A stretch of DNA of 64,000 nt from Herbidospora cretacea (GCF_001570605.1 NZ_BBXG01000008.1:420119-484118), one strand, 5' to 3'; numbered from the stretch's first letter, positions 53,356-63,571 are shown. Made by a program: numbers and translations. The notes: generated from the letters alone by a model not told the origin.

Positions 53356-54425
53356 TATTTGCGGTGAGGGCCGGTCATCACCATTCGGTCGGTCGATTCC
53401 TGGGCGGGACCGGTGCTCTCCGGCGAATAACTGTTGCCGGGCGGCGGGACGAAAGTCGCCCCCGCCCGCACCAGCAGTGTCGTGCCCGGGATGTGGGCCG
53501 TGACGCCGCCGCCGGGGTGGGTGACCATGCCGAAGGCGCGGCCGGGCGGCGGCTTGGGCGCGGCGAACCTGGTCCACTTCCCCGCCCGGCTCTGCCAGAG
53601 CGGCTGGTCGAGGCCGTAGTCGAACCAGACGCCCCCGGCGCCGTCGGGCTCGATCTCCTCCGGCGGGGCGGTGCGCGGCGGGGCCGAGGTCGTCCACTTG
53701 CCGCCACGCCGGTGCAGGACGGGAAGGCGGTCGCCGTCCAGGACCGAGCGACCGGCGAGCCACAGTTCTCCGTTCTTGCCGACGGCCACGTCGTCGAGCC
53801 GGAGGATCGAGCGGCTGCTCTTCGGCGCGGTCACCGGCACGGCGGTCAGGGCGCGGCCGTTCCAGCGGTACACGGCAGGAAGGCCGCCTTCGATGTCGTC
53901 GTAGACGGGCTTGCCCGACTTGTGGCGGCCGACGACCCAGACATCCTTCGCGCTCCGGGCGTGGATGGCGCCGATCTCGAATTTGGCCGGAGTGGGCACG
54001 GTGTGCCAGCGCCTGCCGTCGTACCGGATCAGTTTCCCGCGCTCCGCCAGCCACGCCCCGCCGCCGGGGACGGCGGCCAGGAGGTCGGCCCGGCCGGGGC
54101 GCATGGACCGCCAGACCTTCGTGTCCCAGCGGTAGGCGGCGAACTCGGTGAGCACCCACACGTGGCCGCGTGACGCGGTGGACAGGGCGGCGACGGAGCC
54201 CGGCGGCTGGGGCGCCACCCGCCACCGCCTGCCGTCGAAGCGTTCGAGCACGGCGGGCTGCGATCCGGCGGCCCAGATGTTGTCCGGGCCACCGGCCGAC
54301 ACCAGGCCGAAGGCATCGTGACCGGCGCGGGGCTTGAGGGGCGCGTACCGCCAGACGGACGTGTCGGCGGCCGGGGCCACCCCCACGCTGCCGGCCAGAA
54401 CCGCTGCGAGAACGACTAAGTGCAT
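53355..54425 (-). CDS. Exported beta-propeller protein
   Basis: 356 residues. Signal peptide MHLVVLAAVLAGSVGVAP, then repeated units of the form W..xxG....L.RFDGRRW and DNIWAAGSQ, DVWVVGRHKSG, ELWLAGRS, GVWFDYG, like an 8-bladed propeller of the WD40/PQQ style. Divergent from the RCC1 gene at 54552. Role unknown, probably surface-associated. Confidence 0.85.
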   Translation of the reverse strand: MHLVVLAAVLAGSVGVAPAADTSVWRYAPLKPRAGHDAFGLVSAGGPDNIWAAGSQPAVLERFDGRRWRVAPQPPGSVAALSTASRGHVWVLTEFAAYRWDTKVWRSMRPGRADLLAAVPGGGAWLAERGKLIRYDGRRWHTVPTPAKFEIGAIHARSAKDVWVVGRHKSGKPVYDDIEGGLPAVYRWNGRALTAVPVTAPKSSRSILRLDDVAVGKNGELWLAGRSVLDGDRLPVLHRRGGKWTTSAPPRTAPPEEIEPDGAGGVWFDYGLDQPLWQSRAGKWTRFAAPKPPPGRAFGMVTHPGGGVTAHIPGTTLLVRAGATFVPPPGNSYSPESTGPAQESTDRMVMTGPHRK

Positions 54426-54551
54426 GTTGCATTATTTCGACGGATCGTCATCTTTTGCGTCAAACGACCAATCTGGTGGGTGATCCACCGTGTGACACGG
54501 CGTTCCACGCGGGTGAACTCCTGCTGGAACGCCTTCCCTGATGTGAGAGCG

Positions 54552-55958
54552 ATGAAGATTCTGGCCGCCGCGCTGGCGGTCGTCGCGGCGCTCGCCGCGT
54601 TCACCCCCGAGCCTCAGTGGTCCGGGACGAAGTTCTGGGCCTGGGGGCTGAACACCAGTGGCCAGTTCGGCGACGGCACCACCACCGGCAGCCCCAGCCC
54701 CACGCTCGTCGGCCGGTTGCCGGCCGGCCACCCCTATCACCCCGTCGCGGCCCGCATCCGGCAGGTGGCGACCGGCGGCACGTTCAGCGCCGGGGTCAAC
54801 GACCGGGGGAACGTGTTCCAGTGGGGCGGCCTCCCCGGTGTCGTCGACGCGACGACCCCGCAGCAGGTCTACGGCCTGCCCTACGTCACCGCCGTCTCCG
54901 TCGGCGACCGGCACGTCCTGGCGCTGGCCACCGACGGGACCGTCTGGGCGTGGGGCGACAACACCTACCGCCAGCTGGGTGACGGCACGACCACCAGCAG
55001 GCCCGTTCCCCGGCAGATCGCCGGCCTGACCGGCGTCCGCAGCGTGTCGGCCGGATACCGGTACAGCCTGGCCGTCAAGCTCGACGGCACGGTCTGGGCC
55101 TGGGGCCACAACGGCTACGCCGAACTCGGCGACGGCACGACCGTCAACCGGCCGGTCCCCGTCCAGGTCACCGGCATCTCCGGGGTCCGGACGGCCCTCG
55201 CCTCGCGCAGCGGCGTCCACTCGGCGGCGGTGAAGACCGACGGCACGGTCTGGACCTGGGGCGGCAACGCCTCCGGGCAGCTCGGCATCGGGGCGGCGCC
55301 CCGGTCGTACGTGCCGGTGCGGGTGCCCGGCATCACGGACGCGGTGATGGTCATGCCCGGCGAGAAGTCGACCTTCGCGATCGCCGGGGGCCGTCTGTAC
55401 GCCTGGGGCGACAACACCGATGGACGTCTCGGCGACGGCACCACCACGGCGAGGCGCACCCCCACGATCACCCCGATCATGGGCCTGACCTGGGCCGACC
55501 CCGGCATGGGCGGCACCTCGGCCGGGACCACCGCCGACGGCGACGTGCTGACGTGGGGCGACAACACCGCCGGCGCGCTCGGGACCGGGTCCGCGGCACC
55601 CTTCAGCACGACCGCCGAGCCCGTCGACATCAGCGCCACGGTGAGCACGATCTCCGTGGGCCGCTCGACCGTCCTGGCCGTCACCGGCGTCCAGCAGCCC
55701 GACCCGACCCCGACCGACCGGCCGAGCCCGCCGACCACGGTGCTCGTCCCCGACGTGACCGGCCTGTTCGAGGACACCGCCGTCACCCGGATCACCTCGG
55801 CGGGCCTGCGCCTGGGCGCGGTGATCCCGTGGGTCGACCGGCTGTGCAACGACGTCGACCAGGTCACCGGCCAGAGTCCCGACCCCGGCACACCGGTTGC
55901 CCTCGGCTCCGACGTCGACATCACCGTCGCCGTCGCACCGGCCGGACCGTGCCCGTGA
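54552..55958 (+). CDS. Exported RCC1-repeat protein with a PASTA domain
   Basis: 468 residues from ATG at 54552 (MKILAAALAVVAALAAFTPE). Six RCC1-type blades repeat WAWG.N..GQ.GDGT (for example WAWGDNTYRQLGDGTT and WAWGHNGYAELGDGTT), and the C-terminus has a PASTA domain (VPDVTGLFEDTAVTRITSAG) with two cysteines. PASTA domains bind peptidoglycan, so it may sit on the wall. It is divergent from the propeller gene and 120 bases before the NADAR gene. Confidence 0.9.
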   Translation: MKILAAALAVVAALAAFTPEPQWSGTKFWAWGLNTSGQFGDGTTTGSPSPTLVGRLPAGHPYHPVAARIRQVATGGTFSAGVNDRGNVFQWGGLPGVVDATTPQQVYGLPYVTAVSVGDRHVLALATDGTVWAWGDNTYRQLGDGTTTSRPVPRQIAGLTGVRSVSAGYRYSLAVKLDGTVWAWGHNGYAELGDGTTVNRPVPVQVTGISGVRTALASRSGVHSAAVKTDGTVWTWGGNASGQLGIGAAPRSYVPVRVPGITDAVMVMPGEKSTFAIAGGRLYAWGDNTDGRLGDGTTTARRTPTITPIMGLTWADPGMGGTSAGTTADGDVLTWGDNTAGALGTGSAAPFSTTAEPVDISATVSTISVGRSTVLAVTGVQQPDPTPTDRPSPPTTVLVPDVTGLFEDTAVTRITSAGLRLGAVIPWVDRLCNDVDQVTGQSPDPGTPVALGSDVDITVAVAPAGPCP

Positions 55959-56077
55959 CCGGCCGGAAGCCGAAGCAGACCGCCCCGCCCACCCGGAACG
56001 ACCAGCGCCGCCCGAGACCGGCGCCCACGCCGAAAACCCCACGGCGGAGTGTCGCCCCCGCCCGCTAGTTTGGCCGG

Positions 56078-56647
56078 GTGACGTTACCCCGCTCCGTCGA
56101 GGAGGCCGTGGCCGCCGAGGCGTCCGGCCGGCCGCCGCGCTACCTCTACTTCTGGGGCCACCGCCCACCTCGCGACGGCGGGGTGGGCGCGGGCTGCCTC
56201 AGCCAGTGGTGGGAGGCCGAGTTCACCGAGGACGGCCACGTCTTCCGCTCGGCCGAGCACTACATGATGGCCCACAAGGCCTGGCTCTTCGACGACGCCG
56301 AGACCGCCGCCGCCGTCCTCGCCGCGCCCCATCCTGGCGAGGCGAAGAAACTCGGCCGCCAGGTCCGCGACTTCGACGAGGCGGTCTGGACGGCCCGCCG
56401 CTTCGCCGTCGTGGTCCGCGGCAGCACCGCCAAGTTCGGCCAGCACCCCGACTTGCGCGACTACCTGCTCGGGACCAGGAACCGGGTGCTGGTGGAGGCC
56501 AGCCCGTACGACCGCGTGTGGGGCATCGGCCTGACCGCCGCCGACGAGCGCGCGGCCTCGGCGTCGACGTGGCAGGGGCTCAACCTGCTGGGCTTCGCCC
56601 TGATGGAGGCCCGAGACCGGCTGTCGGAAGCGTCACCGTCATCGTGA
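56078..56647 (+). CDS. NADAR-family N-glycosidase-like protein
   Basis: 189 residues from GTG at 56078. The NADAR (DUF1768) signature is YFWGHRPPRDG, SQWWEAEFTEDGHVFRSAEH, YMMAHKAWLFDD and the later EASPYDRVWGIG..LTAADE with the catalytic Asp/Trp region. Members hydrolyse N-glycosidic bonds of riboflavin intermediates or ADP-ribosylated DNA, sometimes as partner of DarT toxins. No DarT is near. The end overlaps convergent kdpD by 68 bases. Confidence 0.87.
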   Translation: MTLPRSVEEAVAAEASGRPPRYLYFWGHRPPRDGGVGAGCLSQWWEAEFTEDGHVFRSAEHYMMAHKAWLFDDAETAAAVLAAPHPGEAKKLGRQVRDFDEAVWTARRFAVVVRGSTAKFGQHPDLRDYLLGTRNRVLVEASPYDRVWGIGLTAADERAASASTWQGLNLLGFALMEARDRLSEASPSS

Positions 56648-59117
56648 GCCCTCCCCCGGGCGTCTCGTCCGGGGTGAGCGAGCCGCCCATGGCCTCCGCC
56701 AGGCCGCGTGACAGGGCCAGCCCCAGGCCGACCCCCGAGTGGTTGTCGCGGTCGCCGAGGCGCTGGAACGGCTGGAACACCTGGTCGTGGGCCTCCGGCG
56801 GGATGCCGGGGCCCCGGTCGACGACGCGGATCTCGACCTTGTTGTCGTGGGAGCTGGCGGTCAGCAGCACGTAGTCTGGGCTGTAGCGCAGCGCGTTCAG
56901 GACCAGGTTGGCCAGGACCCGCTCCAGCAGGGCCGGGTCGGCGTTCACCTCGGGGAGGTCGTCCGGCACGTCGATCCGCACCCGGGGGTCCTCGACGGCG
57001 CGCGGCAGCACCTCGGCCAGGGCGACCGGTTGCGAGACGACGCCGAGGACGCCGGCCTGCAACCGGCTCATGTCGAGGAGGTTCTCCACCAGCCGGGTCA
57101 GCTTCACGAGCGACTCGTCGGCGGTCTCCAGCAGTTCGGCCTCGTCGGAGGGCGACCAGGTCACGTCGGTGCTGAGCAGGCTCTCGACCGCCGCCTTGGC
57201 CGAGGCCAGCGGGGTGCGCAGGTCGTGGCTGACGGCGGCGAGCAGGGCGGTGCGCATGCGGTCGGCCTCGGCCAGCGGCTTGGCCTGCTCCGCCTCCTCC
57301 TCCAGGCGGCGCTGGCGCAGCGCGACGGCGGTCTCGGCGGCGAAGGCCTCCAGGACGCGGCGGTCGGAGGCGCCCAGCAGCCGTCCCCGGACGGCCAGCA
57401 CCAGCCTCTCGTCGATCACCACGTCGGTGTCGGAGACGCCGGGGCTCGTGCACGGCACGCCGCCCGCGCTGGCGACGATGCGCCACGCCTCGGGGTCGGC
57501 GCGGTCGTCGGGGGCGGCGGGGCCCCGGCGTTCGAGCAGGGTCACCGAGGTCAGGCCGTAGGTCTCGCGGAGGCGGGCCAGCAGGGACGGCAGCGCCGCC
57601 TCCCCGCGCAGGACGTGGCCCGCCAGGGTCGACAGGACCTCGGCGTCGGCGCCCGCCATGGCGGCCTCGCGCGTGCGGCGGGCCGCCAGGTCGACCACGA
57701 GGCTCACCAGGACGGCGACCAGGACGTACACGAACAGAGCCAGCAGGTTCTGCGGGTCGGCGACGGTGAGCTTGTCGACCGGCGGGGTGAAGAAGTAGTT
57801 GAGCAGCAGGAAGCCGAGGACGGCGGCGGTGATGGCCGGCCACATGCCGCCGACCAGCGCGACGATCACGACCATCAGCAGGAACAGCAGGATCTGGCCG
57901 GGCAGCGCGAGCAGATGGCGCAGCGGGTAGACCACGGCCGTCAGCGCGGGCATCCCGGCCAGCGCCGTCGCCCATCCGGCGACGCGGCGGGTGCGGGTCA
58001 GCGCGGCGCGGGAGCCGGGGCGCGGCAGACCCCGCCGCGCCTGCTGATGGGTGATCATGTGGACGTCGATCGACCCCGACCGCGCGATCGTCTCGGCGCC
58101 CACCCCCCGGAAGAGGATCTGGGCCAGCCGCCCGCGCCGCGAGGCGCCCAAGACGAGCTGGGTGGCGTTCACCCCGCGGGCGAAGTCGAGCAGCGCCCGG
58201 GGCACGTCGTCGCCGACGACCTGGTGGTAGCTCCCGCCCAGCGACTCGACCAGGGCCCGCTGCCGGGCGAGGTGGACGGGGTCGCCCCCGATCAGGCCGT
58301 CGCCCCGGGTGACGTGGACGGCCTGGAGGTCGGCGCCCTTGGTCCGGGCCGTCACCCGGGCGGCGCGGCGGATCAGCGTGTCGCCCTCGGGGCCGCCGGT
58401 CAGCGCCACGACGACGCGCTCGCGGGCCTCCCAGGTGGTGGCGATGCCGTGTTCGGCGCGGTAGCGGTCGAGCTGGTCGTCGACCCGCCCGGCCACCCAG
58501 AGCAGCGCCAGCTCGCGCAGCGCGGTCAGGTTGCCGACCCGGAAGTAGTTGGACAGGGCGGCGTCGACCTTCTCGGGGGCGTAGACGTTGCCGTGGGCCA
58601 TCCGGCGGCGCAGCGCCTCGGGCGACATGTCGACCAGCTCGATCTGGTCGGCCCGCCGGACCACCTCGTCGGGCACCGTCTCCCGCTGCGGCACGCCGGT
58701 GATCTCCTCGACGACGTCGTTGAGTGACTCCAGGTGCTGGACGTTCACCGTCGTCACCACGTCGATCCCGGCGTCGAGCAGCTCCTCGACGTCCTGCCAG
58801 CGCTTGGCGTTGCGGGAGCCCGGCACGTTGGTGTGGGCGAGCTCGTCGACCAGGGCCACCTTCGGGCGGCGGGCCAGCACGGCGTCGACGTCCATCTCGG
58901 TGAAGGCCGCGCCCCGGTGGACGAGCTCGCGCCGGGGCACCGCCTCCAGACCGGCCAGCAGCGCCGCCGTCTTCGGGCGGCCGTGCGTCTCGACCAGGCC
59001 GACCACGACGTCGCGGCCCCGGTCACGGGCGCGGCGGCCCTCGCCGAGCATCGCGAAGGTCTTGCCGACGCCCGGCGCGGCGCCCAGGTAGACGCGCAGC
59101 CTCCCCCGAACCGTCAT
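56580..59117 (-). CDS. kdpD: KdpD-type osmosensitive K+ sensor kinase
   Basis: 845 residues. N-terminal KdpD domain with Walker-type GAAPGVGKTFAML, a universal-stress-protein-like domain about 225-350 (VVVALTGGPEGDTLIRRAAR), four helices about 390-480 (DUF4118), a GAF region, HisKA with SHDLRTPLASAKAAVES (His near 630) and an ATPase with NLVLNALRYSP and GVGLGLALSRGL. The usual kdpE and kdpFABC are absent; the APC permease gene just upstream on the same strand is the only possible partner here. Confidence 0.94.
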   Translation of the reverse strand: MTVRGRLRVYLGAAPGVGKTFAMLGEGRRARDRGRDVVVGLVETHGRPKTAALLAGLEAVPRRELVHRGAAFTEMDVDAVLARRPKVALVDELAHTNVPGSRNAKRWQDVEELLDAGIDVVTTVNVQHLESLNDVVEEITGVPQRETVPDEVVRRADQIELVDMSPEALRRRMAHGNVYAPEKVDAALSNYFRVGNLTALRELALLWVAGRVDDQLDRYRAEHGIATTWEARERVVVALTGGPEGDTLIRRAARVTARTKGADLQAVHVTRGDGLIGGDPVHLARQRALVESLGGSYHQVVGDDVPRALLDFARGVNATQLVLGASRRGRLAQILFRGVGAETIARSGSIDVHMITHQQARRGLPRPGSRAALTRTRRVAGWATALAGMPALTAVVYPLRHLLALPGQILLFLLMVVIVALVGGMWPAITAAVLGFLLLNYFFTPPVDKLTVADPQNLLALFVYVLVAVLVSLVVDLAARRTREAAMAGADAEVLSTLAGHVLRGEAALPSLLARLRETYGLTSVTLLERRGPAAPDDRADPEAWRIVASAGGVPCTSPGVSDTDVVIDERLVLAVRGRLLGASDRRVLEAFAAETAVALRQRRLEEEAEQAKPLAEADRMRTALLAAVSHDLRTPLASAKAAVESLLSTDVTWSPSDEAELLETADESLVKLTRLVENLLDMSRLQAGVLGVVSQPVALAEVLPRAVEDPRVRIDVPDDLPEVNADPALLERVLANLVLNALRYSPDYVLLTASSHDNKVEIRVVDRGPGIPPEAHDQVFQPFQRLGDRDNHSGVGLGLALSRGLAEAMGGSLTPDETPGGGLTMTVTLPTAGLGPPSGRSPAG

Positions 59118-59289
59118 CCGCGCCGGTCACCCGCCGGGACGCCGGAACGGCGGCGGGAACCGGCGCGGGCGCATGCCGCCCCGGCCGGGCGGTCGCGTTC
59201 CCTCCCGGCGCGGGCGGCCCGGCGGGCGTCGCTCGCGGTCGGTGGTGCCTCTCGGGAGCATTCGACGTTCACCCCCCGATGCTTTCAGG

Positions 59290-61170
59290 TCATCCGACAT
59301 GGACGTGCGGCCTCCTCAGCGGATCGGGCTCGGCCAGCCGGAGCACCTCGCGGGTCAGCGGGGGCACGTCGCCGCCGCCGAAGATCAGGTACCGGAGCAT
59401 CTCGGTGATCGGGTTGCCCTCGGTCCAGTGGAAGTAGATGTTGGGGACCTCGCCGGTCCGGTCGCGGAGGTAGAGCAGCAGCGCGGCCAGGGCGTTGGCC
59501 ACGGTGGAGCTCTCCACCCTGAGCACCTTGTTGCCGAACCGCTCCTCGCCCCGGACGTAGAGCTCGGTCTCGAACTCCGACGCGTCGCTGACCGTGACCT
59601 CGACGAACATCGCCTGCTCGGAGGAGCGCAGCCGGTGCATGAACCAGTTCTCGCGCAGCTTGTCGTTGTATTCGGCCTGGTCGCGGCGTTGCGGCTCGTT
59701 GGCGATGAGGTGCAGCTCCCCGGAGCAGCACTCGTTGACGAACTCCTCGGCCAGCGGGTCGAGCCGCACCCGCGTCACCCGCAGCTCGGTCGAGCGGGTG
59801 GCCCGCGAGATGAGCGAGGTGACCACGATGGCCACGATGAAGAACCCGGCGATCCTCACCCCGTCGGGCCGTTCGACGACGTTGTCGATCAGCGTGTACG
59901 CCAGCACGGCGCTGATCACCCCGAATCCCCAGGCGGCCTTCGTCCGGCGTTTGGCCCGGGTGGACAGGCAGCTCGCGATGGCCGCCGACAGCATCAGCAC
60001 GAGCACGCCGGTGGCGTAGGCGCCGGCCTGCTGGTCGACGTCGGCGTCGAAGATGAAGGTGATGACGAAGGCGATGGCGGTGAGGATCAGCACCAGCGGC
60101 CGGACCGCCGAGGCCCATTCGGGGGCCATGCCGTAGCGGGGCAGGAACCGGGGCACCAGGTTGATCAGGCCGGCCATCGCCGAGGCGCCGGCGAACCAGA
60201 GGATGGCGATGGTGCTGACGTCGTACAGGGTGCCGAACCACTCGCCGAGATAGGCGTGCGCGAGGTAGGCGAGCGCCCGGCCGTTGGCGCTGCCGCCGGG
60301 CTGGAACTCGTGCGCCGGGATCAGCAGCGTCGTGACGAAGCTGCTCAGGATCAGGAACACGCTCATGATCAGCGCGGCCGTGGTGAGCATCGTGCGGGTG
60401 CTCCTGATCCGGCGCGGGATGTCCCCCCTGATCACCGGCATGACGGCGACCCCGGTCTCGAAGCCGGACAGGCCGAGCGCGAGCCGGGGCATGACGAGGA
60501 GCGCCAGGCCGATCATGGCCAGCGGGGAGGAGTGCCTTTCCTCCAGCAGGCGCTCCCAGGCGCCGAGCACGGCGGGGTCGGTCACGACGTGCTCGATGCC
60601 GGCCGCCACGACCACGGCGTTCAGGCCCAGGTAGACCATGACCAGCACGGTCGCCACCCCGACGGCCTCGGTGAAGCCGGTCAGGAAGATCGCCCCGAGG
60701 GCGGCCAGCAGGACCAGTGTGATCGGGATCTCCTGGCCCTTCAGTAAGGCGGGGGCGAAGGGGTTCTCGATGATGTGGGCGGTCGCGTCGGCGGCCGAGA
60801 GCGTCATGGTGATGACGAAGTCGGTGCCCGCGAAGCCGAGCAGGCAGAGCACGAAGAGCTTGCCCTGCCACGCCGGGACGAGCCGCTCCAGCATCGCGAT
60901 GGAGCCCGCGCCGTGGGGGCTCTCCCCCGCGACGTGGCGGTAGACGGGCAGCGCGCCGAACAGGGTCAGCGCCACCAGGAACAGCGTCGCGACCGGTGAC
61001 AGCGCGCCGGCCGCGAGCGCGGCGATGCCCGGCTGGTAGCCGAGCGTGGAGTAGTAGTCGACACCGGTCAGGCACATGACCCGCCACCAGGCGTGCTTCT
61101 CCGCCGGGCCGTGTTCCAGCTGACCTCGGTCGGCCGTGAGCCCGTTCAGGAGCCACCCCCGCAGGGTCAC
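59290..61170 (-). CDS. APC-superfamily permease with soluble C-terminal domain
   Basis: 626 residues from GTG at 61170 (AAGGGGG upstream); an ATG at 61185 would add five residues. About 12 membrane helices with [20 protein letters not shown] and [20 protein letters not shown], and a cytosolic C-terminus of about 160 residues ([17 protein letters not shown]). Relatives include amino-acid permeases and the KimA K+ transporter. Linked to kdpD on one side and a small ABM protein on the other, so K+ uptake is a possible role. Confidence 0.83.
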   Translation of the reverse strand: MTLRGWLLNGLTADRGQLEHGPAEKHAWWRVMCLTGVDYYSTLGYQPGIAALAAGALSPVATLFLVALTLFGALPVYRHVAGESPHGAGSIAMLERLVPAWQGKLFVLCLLGFAGTDFVITMTLSAADATAHIIENPFAPALLKGQEIPITLVLLAALGAIFLTGFTEAVGVATVLVMVYLGLNAVVVAAGIEHVVTDPAVLGAWERLLEERHSSPLAMIGLALLVMPRLALGLSGFETGVAVMPVIRGDIPRRIRSTRTMLTTAALIMSVFLILSSFVTTLLIPAHEFQPGGSANGRALAYLAHAYLGEWFGTLYDVSTIAILWFAGASAMAGLINLVPRFLPRYGMAPEWASAVRPLVLILTAIAFVITFIFDADVDQQAGAYATGVLVLMLSAAIASCLSTRAKRRTKAAWGFGVISAVLAYTLIDNVVERPDGVRIAGFFIVAIVVTSLISRATRSTELRVTRVRLDPLAEEFVNECCSGELHLIANEPQRRDQAEYNDKLRENWFMHRLRSSEQAMFVEVTVSDASEFETELYVRGEERFGNKVLRVESSTVANALAALLLYLRDRTGEVPNIYFHWTEGNPITEMLRYLIFGGGDVPPLTREVLRLAEPDPLRRPHVHVG

Positions 61171-61204
61171 GGCCACCCCCTTCATCGACGAAGGGGGAGA
61201 TTTC

Positions 61205-61510
61205 TCATGATCGCAGGTGGCCGTCGTAGAACCCGACGGGGGTGGCCTCTTCCCGGTGGGGGGTGCCGTCGAGGCGCTGCCCGAGGGTCCTGGTGAACGC
61301 GAGGAACGCCTCGAACCGCAGCAGGGCCTGGAGGTCGTCGGTGGTGACGACGTGGACGAAGGTCAGCCCGTCGTCGAGCCGGTAGGACTGGTAGGTGATC
61401 CCGCCGGGCCGTTCCCGGGCCAGTTCGGCGAAGACCTCCTGGGCGAGGCGCACGTTCTCCTCGGCCTTCTCCTGGTCGGCGACGCGGTAGCGGATGATCT
61501 GGGTCGGCAT
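61205..61510 (-). CDS. ABM-domain (antibiotic biosynthesis monooxygenase-like) protein
   Basis: 101 residues with ferredoxin-like ABM features: [40 protein letters not shown] and a Phe-rich end [11 protein letters not shown]. It is the first gene of a likely unit with the permease and kdpD. The substrate is unknown. Confidence 0.8.
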   Translation of the reverse strand: MPTQIIRYRVADQEKAEENVRLAQEVFAELARERPGGITYQSYRLDDGLTFVHVVTTDDLQALLRFEAFLAFTRTLGQRLDGTPHREEATPVGFYDGHLRS

Positions 61511-61658
61511 GGCCAGACCCTATCGACCGGGGTCACGCGCGTCCCATTTCGCCGGAAAAGCTCCCCTTCGCAGGGGGCTTCTGGAGCGACCTTGGAAAAA
61601 CTGTCGGCAGGACGTGACAGAGTCGCCGTCACCCGAAAACCTGTTCGAAGGAGCTCGC

Positions 61659-62420
61659 ATGCTCACGACCGACTACCTGCCGGGCGCCCCCTGCTGGGTC
61701 GACCTGGGCTCGCCCCGCACCGACGCCTCCGTCACGTTCTACGCGGCCGTGCTCGACTGGGACTTCGAGTCGGCCGGGCCCTGCGCGGGCGGCTACGGCT
61801 TCTTCCGTCACGGCGGCAAGATCGTCGCCGCGGTCGGCCCGCTCGACGAGGAGGGCGCGAGCTCGGCCTGGACGATCTATTTCGCCACCCCCGACGCCGA
61901 CGAGGCGGCGGCCCGCGCCGAGAAGGCGGGCGGCACCGTCCGGGTGGCCCCCTACGACGTGTTCGACGACGGCCGCGCCGCCGCGCTGACCGACCCGGCC
62001 GGGGCCGACTTCGCGATCTGGGAGGGCCGGGGCCGCAAGGGCCTCGACGCCGTGACCGAGCCCGGCAGCCTCGGGTGGACGGAGCTCTACGTCGCCAGCC
62101 CGCCCGCCGTGGCGCCCTTCTACGAGGCGACCCTCGACCACCAGTCGATCGAGGCCACCGTGGCCGGGGTCGGCTACACCACGATCCGGCTGCCCGGCGG
62201 CGACCGCCCGACGATCGGCGGGGTGATCACCCTCAACCCCGGCACCAAACCGTTCTGGCTGCCCTATTTCGAGGTCAGAGACGTCGACGCGGCCGTCGAG
62301 GCGACCGTCGCCGAGGGCGGGACCATCCTCGACCCGCCCGTCTCGGTCGAGACCGTGGGCCGTTTCGCCGTGCTGGCCGACCAGTTCGGCGCCCGCTTCG
62401 CCGTGATCACGAGCCCCTGA
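61659..62420 (+). CDS. VOC-family protein (two glyoxalase-like domains)
   Basis: 253 residues from ATG at 61659 (GAAGGAG upstream). Two repeats of the beta-alpha-beta-beta-beta unit: APCWVDLGSPRTDASVTFYA with ADFAIWEGRG, and GSLGWTELYVASPPAVAPFY with FAVITSP. Similar two-domain VOC proteins occur in Streptomyces as antibiotic-resistance or lyase proteins; the substrate is unknown. Confidence 0.9.
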   Translation: MLTTDYLPGAPCWVDLGSPRTDASVTFYAAVLDWDFESAGPCAGGYGFFRHGGKIVAAVGPLDEEGASSAWTIYFATPDADEAAARAEKAGGTVRVAPYDVFDDGRAAALTDPAGADFAIWEGRGRKGLDAVTEPGSLGWTELYVASPPAVAPFYEATLDHQSIEATVAGVGYTTIRLPGGDRPTIGGVITLNPGTKPFWLPYFEVRDVDAAVEATVAEGGTILDPPVSVETVGRFAVLADQFGARFAVITSP

Positions 62421-62445
62421 ACCGGATGATTTAACACAGGGACCT

Positions 62446-62473
62446 CCCGTTTCACATCGTGTTCACAAACGGG
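62446..62473 (+). promoter_or_regulatory. Possible GlnR-type site or hairpin before glnII
   Basis: CCCGTTT (62446-62452) and AAACGGG (62467-62473) form an inverted repeat 79 bases before the glnII start; the enclosed TTCAC and the GTGAAC on the other strand recall GlnR half sites. It could equally be the terminator of the VOC gene. Confidence 0.4.
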
Positions 62474-62551
62474 CAATGGACATGAAATGGCTTCTTGGGA
62501 ATCTCGGCGTGGCGACCAGAGACGCGGTGCGCCTCCGAGGAAGGGAAAGAC

Positions 62552-63571
62552 GTGACGTTCAAGGCCGAGTACATCTGGATTGACGGCACTGAGCCGGTCG
62601 CGAAGCTCCGGTCCAAGACCAAGGTGCTGGCGGACGGCGCCGAGCTCCCCACCTGGGGCTTCGACGGTTCGAGCACCAACCAGGCCGAGGGTCACGACTC
62701 CGACCGAGTGCTCAAGCCGGTCTTCTCGTGTCCCGACCCGATCCGGGGCGGCGACAACGTGCTCGTGCTGTGTGAGGTCTACAACGTCGACGGCTCGGCC
62801 CACCCGAGCAACACGCGCGCGCTGCTGACCCCGATCGCCGAGCAGTTCGCCGACCAGGAGTCCTGGTTCGGCATCGAGCAGGAGTACACCTTCTTCAAGG
62901 ACGGCCGCCCCTACGGCTTCCCGGTCGGCGGCTTCCCCGGCCCGCAGGGCCCCTACTACTGCGGCATCGGCGCCGACGAGGTCGTCGGCCGTGACATCGT
63001 CGAGGCCCACCTCGACGCGTGCATCGAGGCCGGCCTGAAGATCTCCGGCATCAACGCCGAGGTCATGCCCGGCCAGTGGGAGTTCCAGATCGGCCCGGCC
63101 AGCCCCCTCGAGGTCTCCGACCACATGTGGATGGCGCGCTACCTGCTCTACCGGATCGCCGAGGACTACGGCGTCTCCGCCACCCTCGACGCCAAGCCCG
63201 CCAAGGGTGACTGGAACGGCGCCGGCGCCCACACCAACTTCTCCACCAAGGCCATGCGCGAGGGCTACGACGCGATCATCGCGGCGTGCGAGGCGCTCGG
63301 CGGCGAGGGCAAGGTCGAGGAGCACATCTCGGGCTACGGCTTCGGCATCGAGCAGCGCCTCACCGGTCTCCACGAGACCGCGCCCTACAACGTCTACAGC
63401 TACGGCGTGTCCAACCGCGGCGCCTCGGTCCGCATCCCGTGGCAGGTCGAGGTCGACAAGAAGGGCTACATCGAGGACCGCCGCCCCAACGCCAACGCCG
63501 ACCCCTACGTGGTCACCCGCCTGATCACCAACACCTGCTGCTCGGTCCTCGAGGCCAAGGGTCTCGTCTAG
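62552..63571 (+). CDS. glnII: Type II glutamine synthetase
   Basis: 339 residues from GTG at 62552 (GAGGAAGGGAAAGA upstream). Makes glutamine from glutamate, ammonia and ATP. The eukaryote-like GSII features are WGFDGSSTNQAEGHDSD, EQEYTFF, NAEVMPGQWEFQIGP and GDWNGAGAHTNFSTKAM. Actinomycetes carry it beside GlnA. The stop TAG lies inside the CTAG that borders the IS element. Confidence 0.97.
   Translation: MTFKAEYIWIDGTEPVAKLRSKTKVLADGAELPTWGFDGSSTNQAEGHDSDRVLKPVFSCPDPIRGGDNVLVLCEVYNVDGSAHPSNTRALLTPIAEQFADQESWFGIEQEYTFFKDGRPYGFPVGGFPGPQGPYYCGIGADEVVGRDIVEAHLDACIEAGLKISGINAEVMPGQWEFQIGPASPLEVSDHMWMARYLLYRIAEDYGVSATLDAKPAKGDWNGAGAHTNFSTKAMREGYDAIIAACEALGGEGKVEEHISGYGFGIEQRLTGLHETAPYNVYSYGVSNRGASVRIPWQVEVDKKGYIEDRRPNANADPYVVTRLITNTCCSVLEAKGLV

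Noticed and set aside
56739-58727. A 662-codon open frame opposite kdpD
   Set aside because: Shadow of kdpD; no motif and extreme Gly/Gln/Asp composition.
61171-61204. Possible c-di-AMP riboswitch before the APC permease
   Set aside because: The gap to the upstream gene is only about 35 bases, too short for that aptamer.
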